This document shows, piece after piece, positions 34,803 through 43,709 of a DNA stretch of 64,000 bases (positions within the stretch are counted from its first letter, which is position 1; every line of letters starts with the position of its first letter). This DNA comes from Christensenella hongkongensis (GTDB lineage Bacteria; Bacillota; Clostridia; Christensenellales; Christensenellaceae). Position numbers and translations under genes: made by a program. The notes beneath the pieces are model-generated. The model worked only from the letters and a program-made list of their open reading frames with translations. It was not told the DNA's origin and did not search any database. The stretch spans positions 184,520 through 248,519 of the forward strand of contig NZ_LAYJ01000112.1 of assembly GCF_000981035.1 (NCBI RefSeq). The letters run 5' to 3'.

Positions 34803-36044
34803 ATGGGCAGAAGAGTTGTTGTAACAGGAATGGGCATCCTTTCCCCAACCGGAAATACGGTAAATGAAGCGTGGAACAACGTTAAAAACGGCATAAATGG
34901 AATTGGGCCGCTCACCAAAGCAGGAGCGGAAGATTTGCCTGTCCATTTTGCGGGAGAGCTGAAAAATCTTGATCCGCTTGATTTTCTTGACAAAAAAGAA
35001 GTGCGCCGTTATGACGAGTATGCGCAATATGGTGTGATTGCAGGCAGTCAGGCAATGGCGGACGCAGGACTTGAGCAGGGAAAAGAGCTCCCGTGCGATC
35101 CGTTCCGGTTTGGCGTGCTTGTGGGGAGCGGTATCGGCGGCCTTGACACAATGGAAAAAGAAGTTACCAAGCTCAACGAAAAGGGCTTTAAGCGGGTTAA
35201 CCCGCTTTTGATTCCCATGATGATCAGCAATATGGCGTCGGGGAACCTCGCCATCAGGCACGGGCTCAAAGGGTATTGTACCTCGATCGCAACGGCATGC
35301 GCGTCAGGCAATCACTCCATTGGTGATTCCTACCGCCTGATTAAGGACGGATATATGGACGCGATGCTCGCCGGAGGCGCGGAGTCTCCGATCAAAATGC
35401 TGGCGATCTCCGGATTTTTGGGGCTTAAGGCGCTGACCAAAGCAGATGTGCTGGAACGCGCGTCGATTCCTTTTGATCTGGAACGCAGCGGCTTTGTGAT
35501 CGGCGAAGGCGCGGGCGTGCTGGTGCTGGAAGAATATGAAATGGCAAAAAAACGCGGCGCGCGCATCTATGCGGAAATTGTGGGCTATGGCGCAACGTGC
35601 GACGCTTACCATATGACCGCCCCGGAGCCGACCGGCGCAGCGGTTGCCAAGGCAATGCAAAATGCGCTTCTCAGCGCGGAGATGAAGCCGTCGGAGGTTT
35701 CGTATATCAACGCGCACGGCACGTCGACAGAGCTTAACGATAAAACGGAAACAATGGCGATCAAGCAGGTATTTGGCGAAGACGCTTGCAAAATCCCGGT
35801 ATCCTCCACAAAATCGATGACAGGCCACGCGCTTGGCGCAGCAGGCGGTATCGAAGCAATTTTTTCGATCATGAGTATTGTGGACGGCTTTGTCCCGCCG
35901 ACAATCAATTACCAGGTGGCGGATCCGGAATGCGACCTTGATTATGTTCCGAACGAAGGACGAAAACTGGACGTGCAGGCTGCGCTTTCAAATTCGCTTG
36001 GATTTGGCGGACATAACGCGGCGCTGCTGTTTAAAAAGGTTTGA
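34803..36044 (+). CDS. fabF: 3-oxoacyl-ACP synthase II
   Basis: A 413-residue elongation condensing enzyme. The catalytic Cys166 is in SIATACASGNHSIGD; the two His residues are in YINAHGTSTELND and TKSMTGHALGAAGG. The length and the GMGILSPTG start are typical. GGAAGGA precedes the ATG. A slightly longer gap of about 80 bases separates it from fabG. Confidence 0.95.
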   Translation: MGRRVVVTGMGILSPTGNTVNEAWNNVKNGINGIGPLTKAGAEDLPVHFAGELKNLDPLDFLDKKEVRRYDEYAQYGVIAGSQAMADAGLEQGKELPCDPFRFGVLVGSGIGGLDTMEKEVTKLNEKGFKRVNPLLIPMMISNMASGNLAIRHGLKGYCTSIATACASGNHSIGDSYRLIKDGYMDAMLAGGAESPIKMLAISGFLGLKALTKADVLERASIPFDLERSGFVIGEGAGVLVLEEYEMAKKRGARIYAEIVGYGATCDAYHMTAPEPTGAAVAKAMQNALLSAEMKPSEVSYINAHGTSTELNDKTETMAIKQVFGEDACKIPVSSTKSMTGHALGAAGGIEAIFSIMSIVDGFVPPTINYQVADPECDLDYVPNEGRKLDVQAALSNSLGFGGHNAALLFKKV

Positions 36045-36083
36045 GTAGTATAAATTTTGAATGATAAAAAGGAGTGCGAAACA

Positions 36084-36569
36084 GTGGATTTAAAATCAGT
36101 ACTGGAACTCCTCAAGGCTGTGGACGACACAGATTTGAGTAAATTTGAATTAAACGACGGCGATTTCAGTCTCAAAATGGAACGTGGCACCGGAGAGTCA
36201 AAAACGGTTTATGTAACGGCTCCTCCGCAGATTTCCGCGCAAATCGCTTCCGGACCGGTGGCTGCTATGCCGACGGCGGCGCCTGCGGCAGAAGCGCCCG
36301 CTTCTCCTGCTACGGCGGAGGCTCCGGTTCAGCAGGAAAGCCGCGGCAAGGAAATCGTTTCCCCGCTGGTGGGCGTATATCATAAGCTTTCAGAGGGCAA
36401 GGACGTCAAAATTGGCGACAAGCTCAAAAAGGGTGATATCATCTGCATGGTTGAGGCGATGAAGCTGATGAACGAGATTACAATGCCAGAGGATGGCGAA
36501 ATCACATGGGTTGCCTGCGAAGACGGCGACAGTGTGGAATACGGCCAGCTTTTGTTCAACTATATTTAA
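36084..36569 (+). CDS. accB: Biotin carboxyl carrier protein of acetyl-CoA carboxylase (GTG start)
   Basis: A 161-residue carrier protein. The N-terminal helical region is DLKSVLELLKAVDDTDL, followed by an Ala/Pro-rich flexible linker (about residues 46-85) and the biotinyl domain. Biotin attaches to Lys127 in VEAMKLMNE. AAGGAG at 36069-36074 points to the GTG at 36084; upstream in-frame codons overlap the ribosome site. It forms acetyl-CoA carboxylase with the accC, accD and accA products. Confidence 0.94.
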   Translation: MDLKSVLELLKAVDDTDLSKFELNDGDFSLKMERGTGESKTVYVTAPPQISAQIASGPVAAMPTAAPAAEAPASPATAEAPVQQESRGKEIVSPLVGVYHKLSEGKDVKIGDKLKKGDIICMVEAMKLMNEITMPEDGEITWVACEDGDSVEYGQLLFNYI

Positions 36570-36587
36570 GACGGGGGGAGCCAGATA

Positions 36588-37019
36588 ATGATTGATCAGG
36601 AAGGCATCAAAAAAATTATTCCGCATCGCGCCCCGTTCCTGTTTTTGGACGAAGTCCTGGAGTGCGAGGTGGCAAAGCGCACCAAGGCGCTGTGGCGTAT
36701 CCGCGAGGACTTGTTTTGCTTCAAAGGGCATTTCCCGGGGAATCCGATTTTACCGGGCGTATTGATTACAGAGGCACTTGCGCAGGCAGGTGCTGTTGCA
36801 ATTTTGCAGGATGAGAAGTATAAAGGGCGTCTTGCCGTATTTGGAGGAATCGATAAGGTTCGTTTCCGCGGCATGGTAAAGCCGGGGGACGACATGATCC
36901 TCGAAACGGAAATCCTGCGGCTGTCCTCGATGGGCGGCAAGGGAAAAGTCAAAGCGACCGTAAAGGATCAGGTTGTGTGCGAGGGAGAGATTTTGTTCGT
37001 GCTTGTGAAGCAGGACTGA
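36588..37019 (+). CDS. fabZ: 3-hydroxyacyl-ACP dehydratase
   Basis: A 143-residue hot-dog-fold dehydratase. IIPHRAPFLFLDEV and GHFPGNPILPGVLITEALAQ carry the family residues, including the catalytic His (GHFPGNP) and Glu (ITEAL). It sits between accB and accC, as in many Firmicutes operons. GGGGGAG precedes the ATG. Confidence 0.95.
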   Translation: MIDQEGIKKIIPHRAPFLFLDEVLECEVAKRTKALWRIREDLFCFKGHFPGNPILPGVLITEALAQAGAVAILQDEKYKGRLAVFGGIDKVRFRGMVKPGDDMILETEILRLSSMGGKGKVKATVKDQVVCEGEILFVLVKQD

Positions 37020-37059
37020 AGACGCGCACAAACGCTTTGCATGAGTGAAGGAGTATTCA

Positions 37060-38409
37060 ATGATTAATAAGGTTTTGATTGCTAACCGCGGGGAGATCGC
37101 CGTTCGTGTGATACGTGCGTGCCGCGAGATGGGGATAGAAACCGTTGCGGTATATTCGACGATCGATGCAAATGCCCTGCATACGCAGCTTGCGGATGAG
37201 GCATATTGCATTGGGCCGCCTGCGCCAAAGGACAGCTACCTGAATGCGTACAACCTGCTTTCTGCAGCCAGCATATCAGGAGCGGACGCAATCCATCCGG
37301 GCTACGGCTTTTTATCTGAAAATTCAAAATTTGTGCGCATGTGCAATAAAAGCAACGTGATTTTTATCGGCCCCGATGCGGACGCAATGGAAAAAATGGG
37401 CGATAAGCTGATGGCGAGGCGAATCATGACTGAGGCGGATGTGCCGATTATTCCGGGTTCGCTTGAGGCGCTTAAAAACGCACGCGAAGCCAAAAAGATC
37501 GCCAAGAAGATTGGGTATCCGGTCATGATCAAGGCTGCGAACGGCGGCGGAGGCCGCGGGATACGCAAGGTAGACCAGGAGGCAGACCTTGAGGATGCGT
37601 TTGACGCGGCGTATAAAGAAGCGTTGGGGGCGTTTGGCGACGGGACGCTTTATATGGAAAAATGTATTATGGACGCGCGGCATATTGAAGTGCAGATCAT
37701 GTGCGACAATCATGGAAACGCGGTGTATTTGTACGAACGCGAGTGTTCTTTGCAGAGAAGGAACCAAAAGGTGATGGAAGAGGCGCCCAGCATCGCGTTT
37801 GGCGATGATAAGCGCCGGGAGATCGGCGAGGCGGCGGTACGCGCCGCGAAGGCGTCCGGTTATAAAAATGCGGGAACGATTGAATTTTTATACGACGAGC
37901 AGTCGGGCAATTATTATTTTATGGAGCTCAACGCGCGCGTGCAGGTAGAGCACCCGGTGACAGAGATGATTACGGGCAAGGATATTGTGCGCGAGCAGAT
38001 ACTGGTTGCGAACGGGGCAAAGCTCTCCTTTGAGCAAAAGGATATTCCGTTGATGGGACATGCGATTGAATGCCGTATCAACGCGGAGGATCCGGAAAAG
38101 AATTTTATGCCGTCAATCGGTATGATCGACGCGCTGCACCTTCCGGGAGGGCCGGGTGTGAGGTTTGATACGGCAATGTATACCGGTTACCAGATTCCGC
38201 CAACCTATGACAGCATGATTGGTAAACTGATTGTGCACGCGCCCACACGCGAGCGTGCAATGGCCAAAATGCGCGCAGCCCTTACGGAGCTTGTTGTGGA
38301 CGGCGTAGAAACAAATGCGGATTTCCAACTCGATCTTTTGAACAATGAAGACGTGATCACTGGAAAGCTCGATACCGGGCTTGTGGGGCGTATCATGGAG
38401 GCAAAATAA
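37060..38409 (+). CDS. accC: Biotin carboxylase subunit of acetyl-CoA carboxylase
   Basis: A 449-residue ATP-grasp enzyme that carboxylates the biotin on AccB. Landmarks are INKVLIANRGEIAVRVIRAC, HPGYGFLSEN, the glycine-rich NGGGGRGIRKV loop, EKCIMDARHIEVQIM, and MELNARVQVEHPVTEM with active-site Arg and Glu. GAAGGAG selects the ATG at 37060. Only three bases separate it from accD. Confidence 0.96.
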   Translation: MINKVLIANRGEIAVRVIRACREMGIETVAVYSTIDANALHTQLADEAYCIGPPAPKDSYLNAYNLLSAASISGADAIHPGYGFLSENSKFVRMCNKSNVIFIGPDADAMEKMGDKLMARRIMTEADVPIIPGSLEALKNAREAKKIAKKIGYPVMIKAANGGGGRGIRKVDQEADLEDAFDAAYKEALGAFGDGTLYMEKCIMDARHIEVQIMCDNHGNAVYLYERECSLQRRNQKVMEEAPSIAFGDDKRREIGEAAVRAAKASGYKNAGTIEFLYDEQSGNYYFMELNARVQVEHPVTEMITGKDIVREQILVANGAKLSFEQKDIPLMGHAIECRINAEDPEKNFMPSIGMIDALHLPGGPGVRFDTAMYTGYQIPPTYDSMIGKLIVHAPTRERAMAKMRAALTELVVDGVETNADFQLDLLNNEDVITGKLDTGLVGRIMEAK

Positions 38410-38412
38410 TCA

Positions 38413-39327
38413 ATGGGTTTATTTTCTAAAAAACGCAAAGACATTACGATGCGCGTATATCGCACAAACCAGCAGACGGAGATGCCGGTACTGCCGGAGG
38501 AGCAGATCATCAATCCGCCTGTCGCCCACGATGAGGAGCAGGTGGAGGGCATGTGGGAAAAGTGCCCTGAATGCGGGGCCGTTATTTATACGGACGATCT
38601 TCTTGCAAACCTTAACGTATGCACAAATTGCCATTATCATTTCAGGCTTTCCGCACGCCAGCGGATTCTTTACACGGCGGATGACGGCAGCTTTACGGAG
38701 ATAGACTGCGGGCTCATTGGAAAGAATCCGCTCGACTTTCCCGGTTACGAACAAAAGATCAAAAAAATCCGCGCTTATACCAATGAAGAGGAAGCGATTA
38801 TCACAGGCGAATGCACGATCGGCGGGCAGCCGGCGGTGATCGCCGTAATGGACGGCTTTTTCATGATGGGCTCTATGGGCGCGGCTGTGGGAGAAAAGTT
38901 TGCGCGTGCAGCAGAGCTTGCGCTGCAAAAGAAACTGCCGCTTGTTGCCTTTACGGTTTCCGGCGGCGCACGCATGCAGGAGGGCCTTGTTTCCCTGATG
39001 CAGATGAGCAAAACCGCTGCTATGATCGGCAGGCTCGATCAGGAAGGGCTTCCATATATTGTAGTATTGACAGATCCAACAACAGGCGGTGTAACCGCAA
39101 GCTTTGCGATGCTTGGCGATGTGACGATCTCTGAGCCGAACGCAATTATTGGGTTTGCGGGACGGCGTGTGATCGAGCAGACAGTGAAGCAGATATTGCC
39201 GCCCACCTTCCAGACGGCGGAGTTTCTGATGGAAAAGGGCTTTATCGATATGATCGTACCGCGTGGCGAGCTAAAGGAAACGCTCACGAAGGTGCTGAAG
39301 CTGCATACGGGAGGTGGCGCGAAATGA
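38413..39327 (+). CDS. accD: Acetyl-CoA carboxylase carboxyltransferase, beta subunit
   Basis: A 304-residue subunit with an N-terminal zinc ribbon (CPECG near residue 55 and CTNC about 20 residues on) and a crotonase-like carboxyltransferase domain with FTVSGGARMQEGLVSLMQM and DPTTGGVTASFAMLGD. A 55-residue N-terminal extension before the ribbon is longer than in E. coli. Its TGA overlaps the accA ATG by four bases (ATGA), so the two subunits are translationally coupled. Confidence 0.95.
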   Translation: MGLFSKKRKDITMRVYRTNQQTEMPVLPEEQIINPPVAHDEEQVEGMWEKCPECGAVIYTDDLLANLNVCTNCHYHFRLSARQRILYTADDGSFTEIDCGLIGKNPLDFPGYEQKIKKIRAYTNEEEAIITGECTIGGQPAVIAVMDGFFMMGSMGAAVGEKFARAAELALQKKLPLVAFTVSGGARMQEGLVSLMQMSKTAAMIGRLDQEGLPYIVVLTDPTTGGVTASFAMLGDVTISEPNAIIGFAGRRVIEQTVKQILPPTFQTAEFLMEKGFIDMIVPRGELKETLTKVLKLHTGGGAK

Positions 39328-40139
39328 GTGAAAAACGCTCGGCATGGGGGATCGTACAAACAGCGCGCGATCCCAAACGGACGACAGCGCAGTACATGAT
39401 CAAATATATCTTTGATGATTTTATGGAAATGCACGGCGATAAGCTGTTCGCAGACGATGCGGCGGTGATCGGCGGCATCGGATACCTGGACGGCATACCC
39501 GTTACGGTGGTCGGACAGGAAAAAGGCGCAGACCTGCGCGAAAAGGTGACGCGCAATTTTGGATGCGCCAACCCGGAAGGTTACCGTAAATCGCTGCGGC
39601 TGATGCGGCAGGCGGAGAAGTTCCACCGCCCGGTAATCTGCATTGTGGATACGCAGGGAGCGTTTTGCGGGATTGGTGCGGAGGAACGCGGCATGGGCGA
39701 AGCGCTTGCGCGGAACCTGCTTGAGCTTTCCAGGCTCAAAACGCCGGTGATCGGCCTGTTTATCGGCGAAGGCGGAAGCGGCGGCGCGATTGCACTTGCA
39801 GTAGCCGACAGGCTCGCTATGCTTGAAAATGCCGTATATTCCATTCTTTCGCCCGAGGGCTTTTCCAGTATCTTATGGAAGGATTCCTCGCGGGCTGCGG
39901 AAGCCGCGGAGCTGATGCGAATGACAGCCGCGGAGGTAAAGGAACTTGGATTTATTGACGATGTGATTCCAGAGCCGGAAGGCGGCGCGCACTCGGACGA
40001 TAAAGGCAAGTTTGCCAGGATTGTGAAAAAGTATCTTGCAGACGCAGTGCGCGAGCTGCAAAAGGAACCGATCGATAAGCTGTTGGAAAAGCGGTATGAA
40101 AAAATCCGGTCGTTTGGGCAGGATGCGGTAAAAGAATAA
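39324..40139 (+). CDS. accA: Acetyl-CoA carboxylase carboxyltransferase, alpha subunit
   Basis: A 271-residue subunit with TAQYMIKYIFDDFMEMHGDK, VVGQEKG, NFGCANPEGYRKSLRLM and the oxyanion region GEGGSGGAIALAVADR. It lacks the long N-terminal helical region of the E. coli protein, as is usual in Firmicutes. It is the last gene of the operon; a strong terminator begins at its stop codon. Confidence 0.95.
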   Translation: MSEKRSAWGIVQTARDPKRTTAQYMIKYIFDDFMEMHGDKLFADDAAVIGGIGYLDGIPVTVVGQEKGADLREKVTRNFGCANPEGYRKSLRLMRQAEKFHRPVICIVDTQGAFCGIGAEERGMGEALARNLLELSRLKTPVIGLFIGEGGSGGAIALAVADRLAMLENAVYSILSPEGFSSILWKDSSRAAEAAELMRMTAAEVKELGFIDDVIPEPEGGAHSDDKGKFARIVKKYLADAVRELQKEPIDKLLEKRYEKIRSFGQDAVKE

Positions 40140-40179
40140 AAAAGAGCTGTCCCTGATTTTCAGGGACAGCTCTTTTTTT
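40139..40179. terminator. Strong bidirectional terminator after accA
   Basis: AAAGAGCTGTCCCTGA and TCAGGGACAGCTCTTT form a 16-bp perfect stem with a TTT loop; T runs follow on both strands, so it can also end the convergent GH32-like transcript. Confidence 0.93.
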
Positions 40180-40247
40180 ATGCTTCAGATGCGGTGGAGA
40201 CCGGTATCAGGAAACATTACTCCCTGATAAACATCCGAAAGGAGGGA

Positions 40248-41717
40248 TTATTTTTTGATTGAGAGGTTGTGAAATTCCACGCTGCTGTCCTGCGCGAATA
40301 CGCCAAGGTTGTAAGGGGCTTCTTCGTAGGCCCGGTAGGAAAATGCGATCATATCGTCCACGAAAATTTCAAAGGAATCATGCTCCAGGACAATTTTTAC
40401 GTTGATGTATTCGCCGGGTTCAAAGCGAAAAGGCTTTTCACATACGCGCGGGCCGTCTGCCTCGGGGGCCGGTTGTTCCTTGCCGGAAAGGGTAGCCCAA
40501 AAAGGATCGAGCGGCGCAGGCATCTTATTGACGGAAAGCCGCTGCATTGCATAGTCAAACACAAGCAGATAGCCTTTGTCCAGGTCTTCGTCCGTTTTCA
40601 GGGTGATTCCAAAATAGTCGCCAATATCTGTGGGCAGTACGTCGCATTCAAACAAAATCCCGGTTTCCTTCGTGTCAAAATAACCGTAGGAAAGCGTGCC
40701 TGTGGATTTCAGTTCAATGGCCTTATCGCCATAAAGCCTGATATCTCCCAGTTTGGGCGTGAATCCGGTGGGGATGTGCTTCGTGTAAGCGCTGTGGAAT
40801 TCCTCCGGCATGAATACGTCAAGATTCCCACCGCCCATTGGGGCGACCTCGTGGGGAATCCCAAAAACGCCGCCCCATTGCCACCAGCCGTCGTCCGTAC
40901 CGCCTTCGCGGTCGTGCAGCCAGCCAAAATAAAAGCGCCTGCCTTCATCGTTCACAAGGGATTTGGCGGCGTAAAACCTGCGTCCGTCAATTCCGTCGTA
41001 AACGGGAGTACGCCACGGCCCGTAGGGCGATTTGGAATAACGGTAAAAGGTTTGGGCGCGTTCGGAAAACCGTGAATAGGACAGATACCAGAAATCATCC
41101 ATTTTCCACATTTCCGGGCATTCCGGGCAGTTGGTGTGGTAAGCGTCGTAGATTGGGCCATAATGCTCAAAGGTTTTCAGGTCGGTTGATTTATAAAGTA
41201 TAACGCATCCGCGCCTGTTGTCCGGACCGGCGTTGTGCCGCCCGGAGAGGATCATCCAATAGCAGTCGTCCTCTGTGTTAAAAAACACATAAGGATCGCG
41301 CCAGTCTATATTTTCGTAAAGATTTGTGTCGGGCACAATATAAGGATTGGCGGAATCTTTTGTCCAGGTGACGCTGTCTTTGCTGGTTGCATGGCATATC
41401 GTTTGGGGGGAGTCCCCGCTGATGTGGTAACCGGTATAAAAAATATGATACATTCCGTCTGCAAAGATAGCGGAGCCTGTCCAGCAGCCGTTTGCGTCAG
41501 GATCCGGCTCGTTGCCGGGAACGAGCGCGGGCGGCAATTCCTCCCAGGTTACAAGGTCTGTAGAACGGGCGTGTTGCCATGTGGTACGCACGCGCTGGGG
41601 CCAGCGTGTGGTTCCCGGCGGGCTTGTGAGATAAAATAAATGGTAAACGCCATCGTGGAAAAATGGAATTGCATCACCGGATGGCAGATTGTTTTGATTT
41701 CTGCGAAAGACTTTCAT
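40248..41717 (-). CDS. GH32-like beta-propeller glycosidase (fructosidase family)
   Basis: A 489-residue protein of the GH32/GH43-type five-bladed propeller clan, with a C-terminal beta-sandwich. The three acidic landmarks are present in altered form: Asp15 in SGDAIPFF in place of the usual NDPNG, Asp141 in WRDPYVF, and Glu199 in NCPECPEMW. No signal peptide is seen, so it acts in the cytoplasm on an imported glycoside. AGGAGG precedes the ATG. It is divergent from the ROK regulator and has a consensus-like promoter with a long leader. It is paralogous to the protein at 48969-50477 (shared blocks GCWTGS, CPECPEM, GRRFYAAKSL). A beta-fructofuranoside substrate is suggested by family only. Confidence 0.82.
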   Translation of the reverse strand: MKVFRRNQNNLPSGDAIPFFHDGVYHLFYLTSPPGTTRWPQRVRTTWQHARSTDLVTWEELPPALVPGNEPDPDANGCWTGSAIFADGMYHIFYTGYHISGDSPQTICHATSKDSVTWTKDSANPYIVPDTNLYENIDWRDPYVFFNTEDDCYWMILSGRHNAGPDNRRGCVILYKSTDLKTFEHYGPIYDAYHTNCPECPEMWKMDDFWYLSYSRFSERAQTFYRYSKSPYGPWRTPVYDGIDGRRFYAAKSLVNDEGRRFYFGWLHDREGGTDDGWWQWGGVFGIPHEVAPMGGGNLDVFMPEEFHSAYTKHIPTGFTPKLGDIRLYGDKAIELKSTGTLSYGYFDTKETGILFECDVLPTDIGDYFGITLKTDEDLDKGYLLVFDYAMQRLSVNKMPAPLDPFWATLSGKEQPAPEADGPRVCEKPFRFEPGEYINVKIVLEHDSFEIFVDDMIAFSYRAYEEAPYNLGVFAQDSSVEFHNLSIKK

Positions 41718-41949
41718 AAGAACCTCCTGTTATTGATTGCGGTTTGCCAAATGGTTGCGCGGCAAGCATTTGATAGAAACTGCTGTGCGGCGAGCCTTTA
41801 CGGCGGCGCCATAAGTTAATACGCTGTAAATTGATTGCGTTTATTTGCTGCCGGATGGATCGGACCGGAAAAAGCGGCGTTTGTATAAAAAGGCCGCATA
41901 TACTTTGGATTTTATATATCTATTATATGGTTGGGATTCGATTACCTGA

Positions 41950-41978
41950 AGAATAACATAGCCCCAAAACGATGTCAA
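41950..41978 (-). promoter_or_regulatory. Promoter of GH32-like gene
   Basis: On the minus strand, TTGACA (complement of 41973-41978), a 17-base spacer and TATTCT (complement of 41950-41955). Confidence 0.65.
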
Positions 41979-41986
41979 TACAATTT

Positions 41987-42007
41987 AGTTAATTAGGCGA
42001 ATTAATT
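41987..42007. promoter_or_regulatory. Candidate ROK operator 1
   Basis: TTAATT-AGGCG-AATTAA inverted repeat (core 41989-42005) lies just upstream of the minus-strand -35 box. It resembles the second repeat near the ROK promoter. Confidence 0.4.
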
Positions 42008-42148
42008 TAATGGATTAAGTAATAGAAGAAATGATGTTCGTTTGAAATTTGTTGAAAAACGCCTTTATAATGCGGAAAAAAGCAACGAAATGCTGATTTT
42101 TATTTTTGACGAAAAATATTAAAATATCAAAAAACAGCGAAATAGGCG

Positions 42149-42177
42149 TTGACAAACAACAAAGCCGGTGTTATGAT
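42149..42177 (+). promoter_or_regulatory. Promoter of ROK regulator gene
   Basis: TTGACA (42149-42154), a 17-base spacer and TATGAT (42172-42177), 72 bases before the start codon. Confidence 0.75.
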
Positions 42178-42184
42178 TAAGAAA

Positions 42185-42198
42185 ATTAATCAATTAAT
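42185..42198. promoter_or_regulatory. Candidate ROK operator 2
   Basis: ATTAAT-CA-ATTAAT palindrome seven bases after the -10 box of the regulator gene, well placed for autorepression. Confidence 0.45.
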
Positions 42199-42248
42199 CC
42201 AATTTACAAATAAAAAATCTTACCACTACGACTAAAGGACGGGCTCCT

Positions 42249-43469
42249 ATGGAAGATACAGGAAAGAACCTTGAGAGCATCCAGGAGATGAACCGAACGC
42301 TGATCCTGAAGCTGCTGCAACGCAACAGGCTGTGTTCGCGGGCGAGGCTGGCAAAGCAATCGGGTTTGAAACAAGCAACCATTACAAATATTATAAATGA
42401 TTTTATATCCTGGGATATCGTAAGGGAGACCGGTTCGATAGAGGGTAAAAAAGGCCGCAGGTCGATTGGGCTTACCATAAACGACCAAAAGTTTTTTGTA
42501 GTCGGCGTAAGGCTGACACGCCGGTTTTACAGCGTTGGGTTATTCAACATTGTTGGGGATGAAATATTACTTTATAAAAAAGAACAGGTTCCCGGTACAG
42601 GACTGACGCTGCTTTTGCACAGGATCAAGAAAGATATCAAGGACTTGATTGCGGGCAATCCGGATAAGCATATCGTCGCGATTGGCGTTGCGGTGCCTGG
42701 CCCCTACTATTCAAAGGTTGGGGAAATAGAGCCGGTGGCGGATTTCCCGGGATGGGAGAGGATATCCCTCAAAGAGGAGCTGCAAAAGGGCTTTGATGTT
42801 CCGGTTGTCGTAGACCATGACGCGAATGCGGGTGTGCTGGCGGAGTGTACGCTTTCCAGTGAACCGCACGATGATGATACGATCGTTTACGTTGCGGTCG
42901 GGCAGGGCATCGGCAGCGGGATTTATCATAAAGGCGAGATCATGAAGGGCTCGCAGGGCATCGCAGGAGAAATCGGCCATACAAGCATTATGTTCAACGG
43001 TTTGCGTTGCGAATGCGGAAACAGGGGCTGCCTGACGCTTTACGCCTCCAGCATCGCTTTCCTGAATCTGGCGCTCAAGGAGCGGCAGGCGTGCGCCGAT
43101 GGAGACACATCGCTCCCCATGGAATTTGATTTTGCCATGCTGGCAAAGGCGGTGCGCGAAAAGGATAAGTTTGCCTACAGAATTTTTAAAAGGGTTATGA
43201 AGTATCTGGGAGCAGGTATTACCAATATTATTTACAGCTATAATCCCAGTCTTATCATAATAGGGGACGAGGTAAGCGAAATTGGCTTGCCGGTAGTAGA
43301 GGAACTCGAGAAGCTTATCAGTAAACTGACGATAAAGAGGGTGATAAATCAACTGGAGATTCGATTAACTTCTTTTGACAAGGATCCCGCCTATTACGGC
43401 GCTGCGGCCCTTGCAATCAATCGTGCGTTTTCAATGCCTTTGCTGTTTAGCGACAGCAAAAATGCGTAG
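42249..43469 (+). CDS. ROK-family transcriptional repressor (XylR/NagC type)
   Basis: A 406-residue regulator. The N-terminal winged helix includes NRLCSRARLAKQSGLKQATIT, and the C-terminal sugar-kinase-like ROK domain runs from about residue 80. VVVDHDANAGVLAE and the zinc-binding region LRCECGNRGCL, with a preceding His in EIGHTSIM, are intact. Such proteins sense a sugar or sugar phosphate. It stands between the divergent GH32-like gene and the importer-kinase operon, so it likely controls both. Two similar palindromes flank its promoter region. AAAGGA precedes the ATG at 42249. Confidence 0.92.
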   Translation: MEDTGKNLESIQEMNRTLILKLLQRNRLCSRARLAKQSGLKQATITNIINDFISWDIVRETGSIEGKKGRRSIGLTINDQKFFVVGVRLTRRFYSVGLFNIVGDEILLYKKEQVPGTGLTLLLHRIKKDIKDLIAGNPDKHIVAIGVAVPGPYYSKVGEIEPVADFPGWERISLKEELQKGFDVPVVVDHDANAGVLAECTLSSEPHDDDTIVYVAVGQGIGSGIYHKGEIMKGSQGIAGEIGHTSIMFNGLRCECGNRGCLTLYASSIAFLNLALKERQACADGDTSLPMEFDFAMLAKAVREKDKFAYRIFKRVMKYLGAGITNIIYSYNPSLIIIGDEVSEIGLPVVEELEKLISKLTIKRVINQLEIRLTSFDKDPAYYGAAALAINRAFSMPLLFSDSKNA

Positions 43470-43709
43470 TCAATTAAAGTCAGGACGGATTTGACCGGAA
43501 GATCAAATCACAAACACAGGAAAAACTACATAATAATGCTTATCGTTTAAAAAAAGCATAACGGTCAGCATGGTTGTTATTGGCGGTTTTTTGAACCTCG
43601 CTCTGCTTTGTGTACGCTTTTTACGCGAATTTCAATTTATCGTCCACATCAGTCAAATATCTATTTGTCCGGTTAAAAGGACTAAAAAAGAAAAACGGAG
43701 GAAAAAAGA

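Larger units (their letters stand above)
41718..42248. other. Divergent regulatory region between GH32-like and ROK genes
   Basis: No gene is seen in about 530 bases. It holds two divergent promoters and two ATTAAT/TTAATT-type inverted repeats, listed separately. The minus-strand transcript would have a leader of about 230 bases whose purpose is unknown. Confidence 0.7.
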
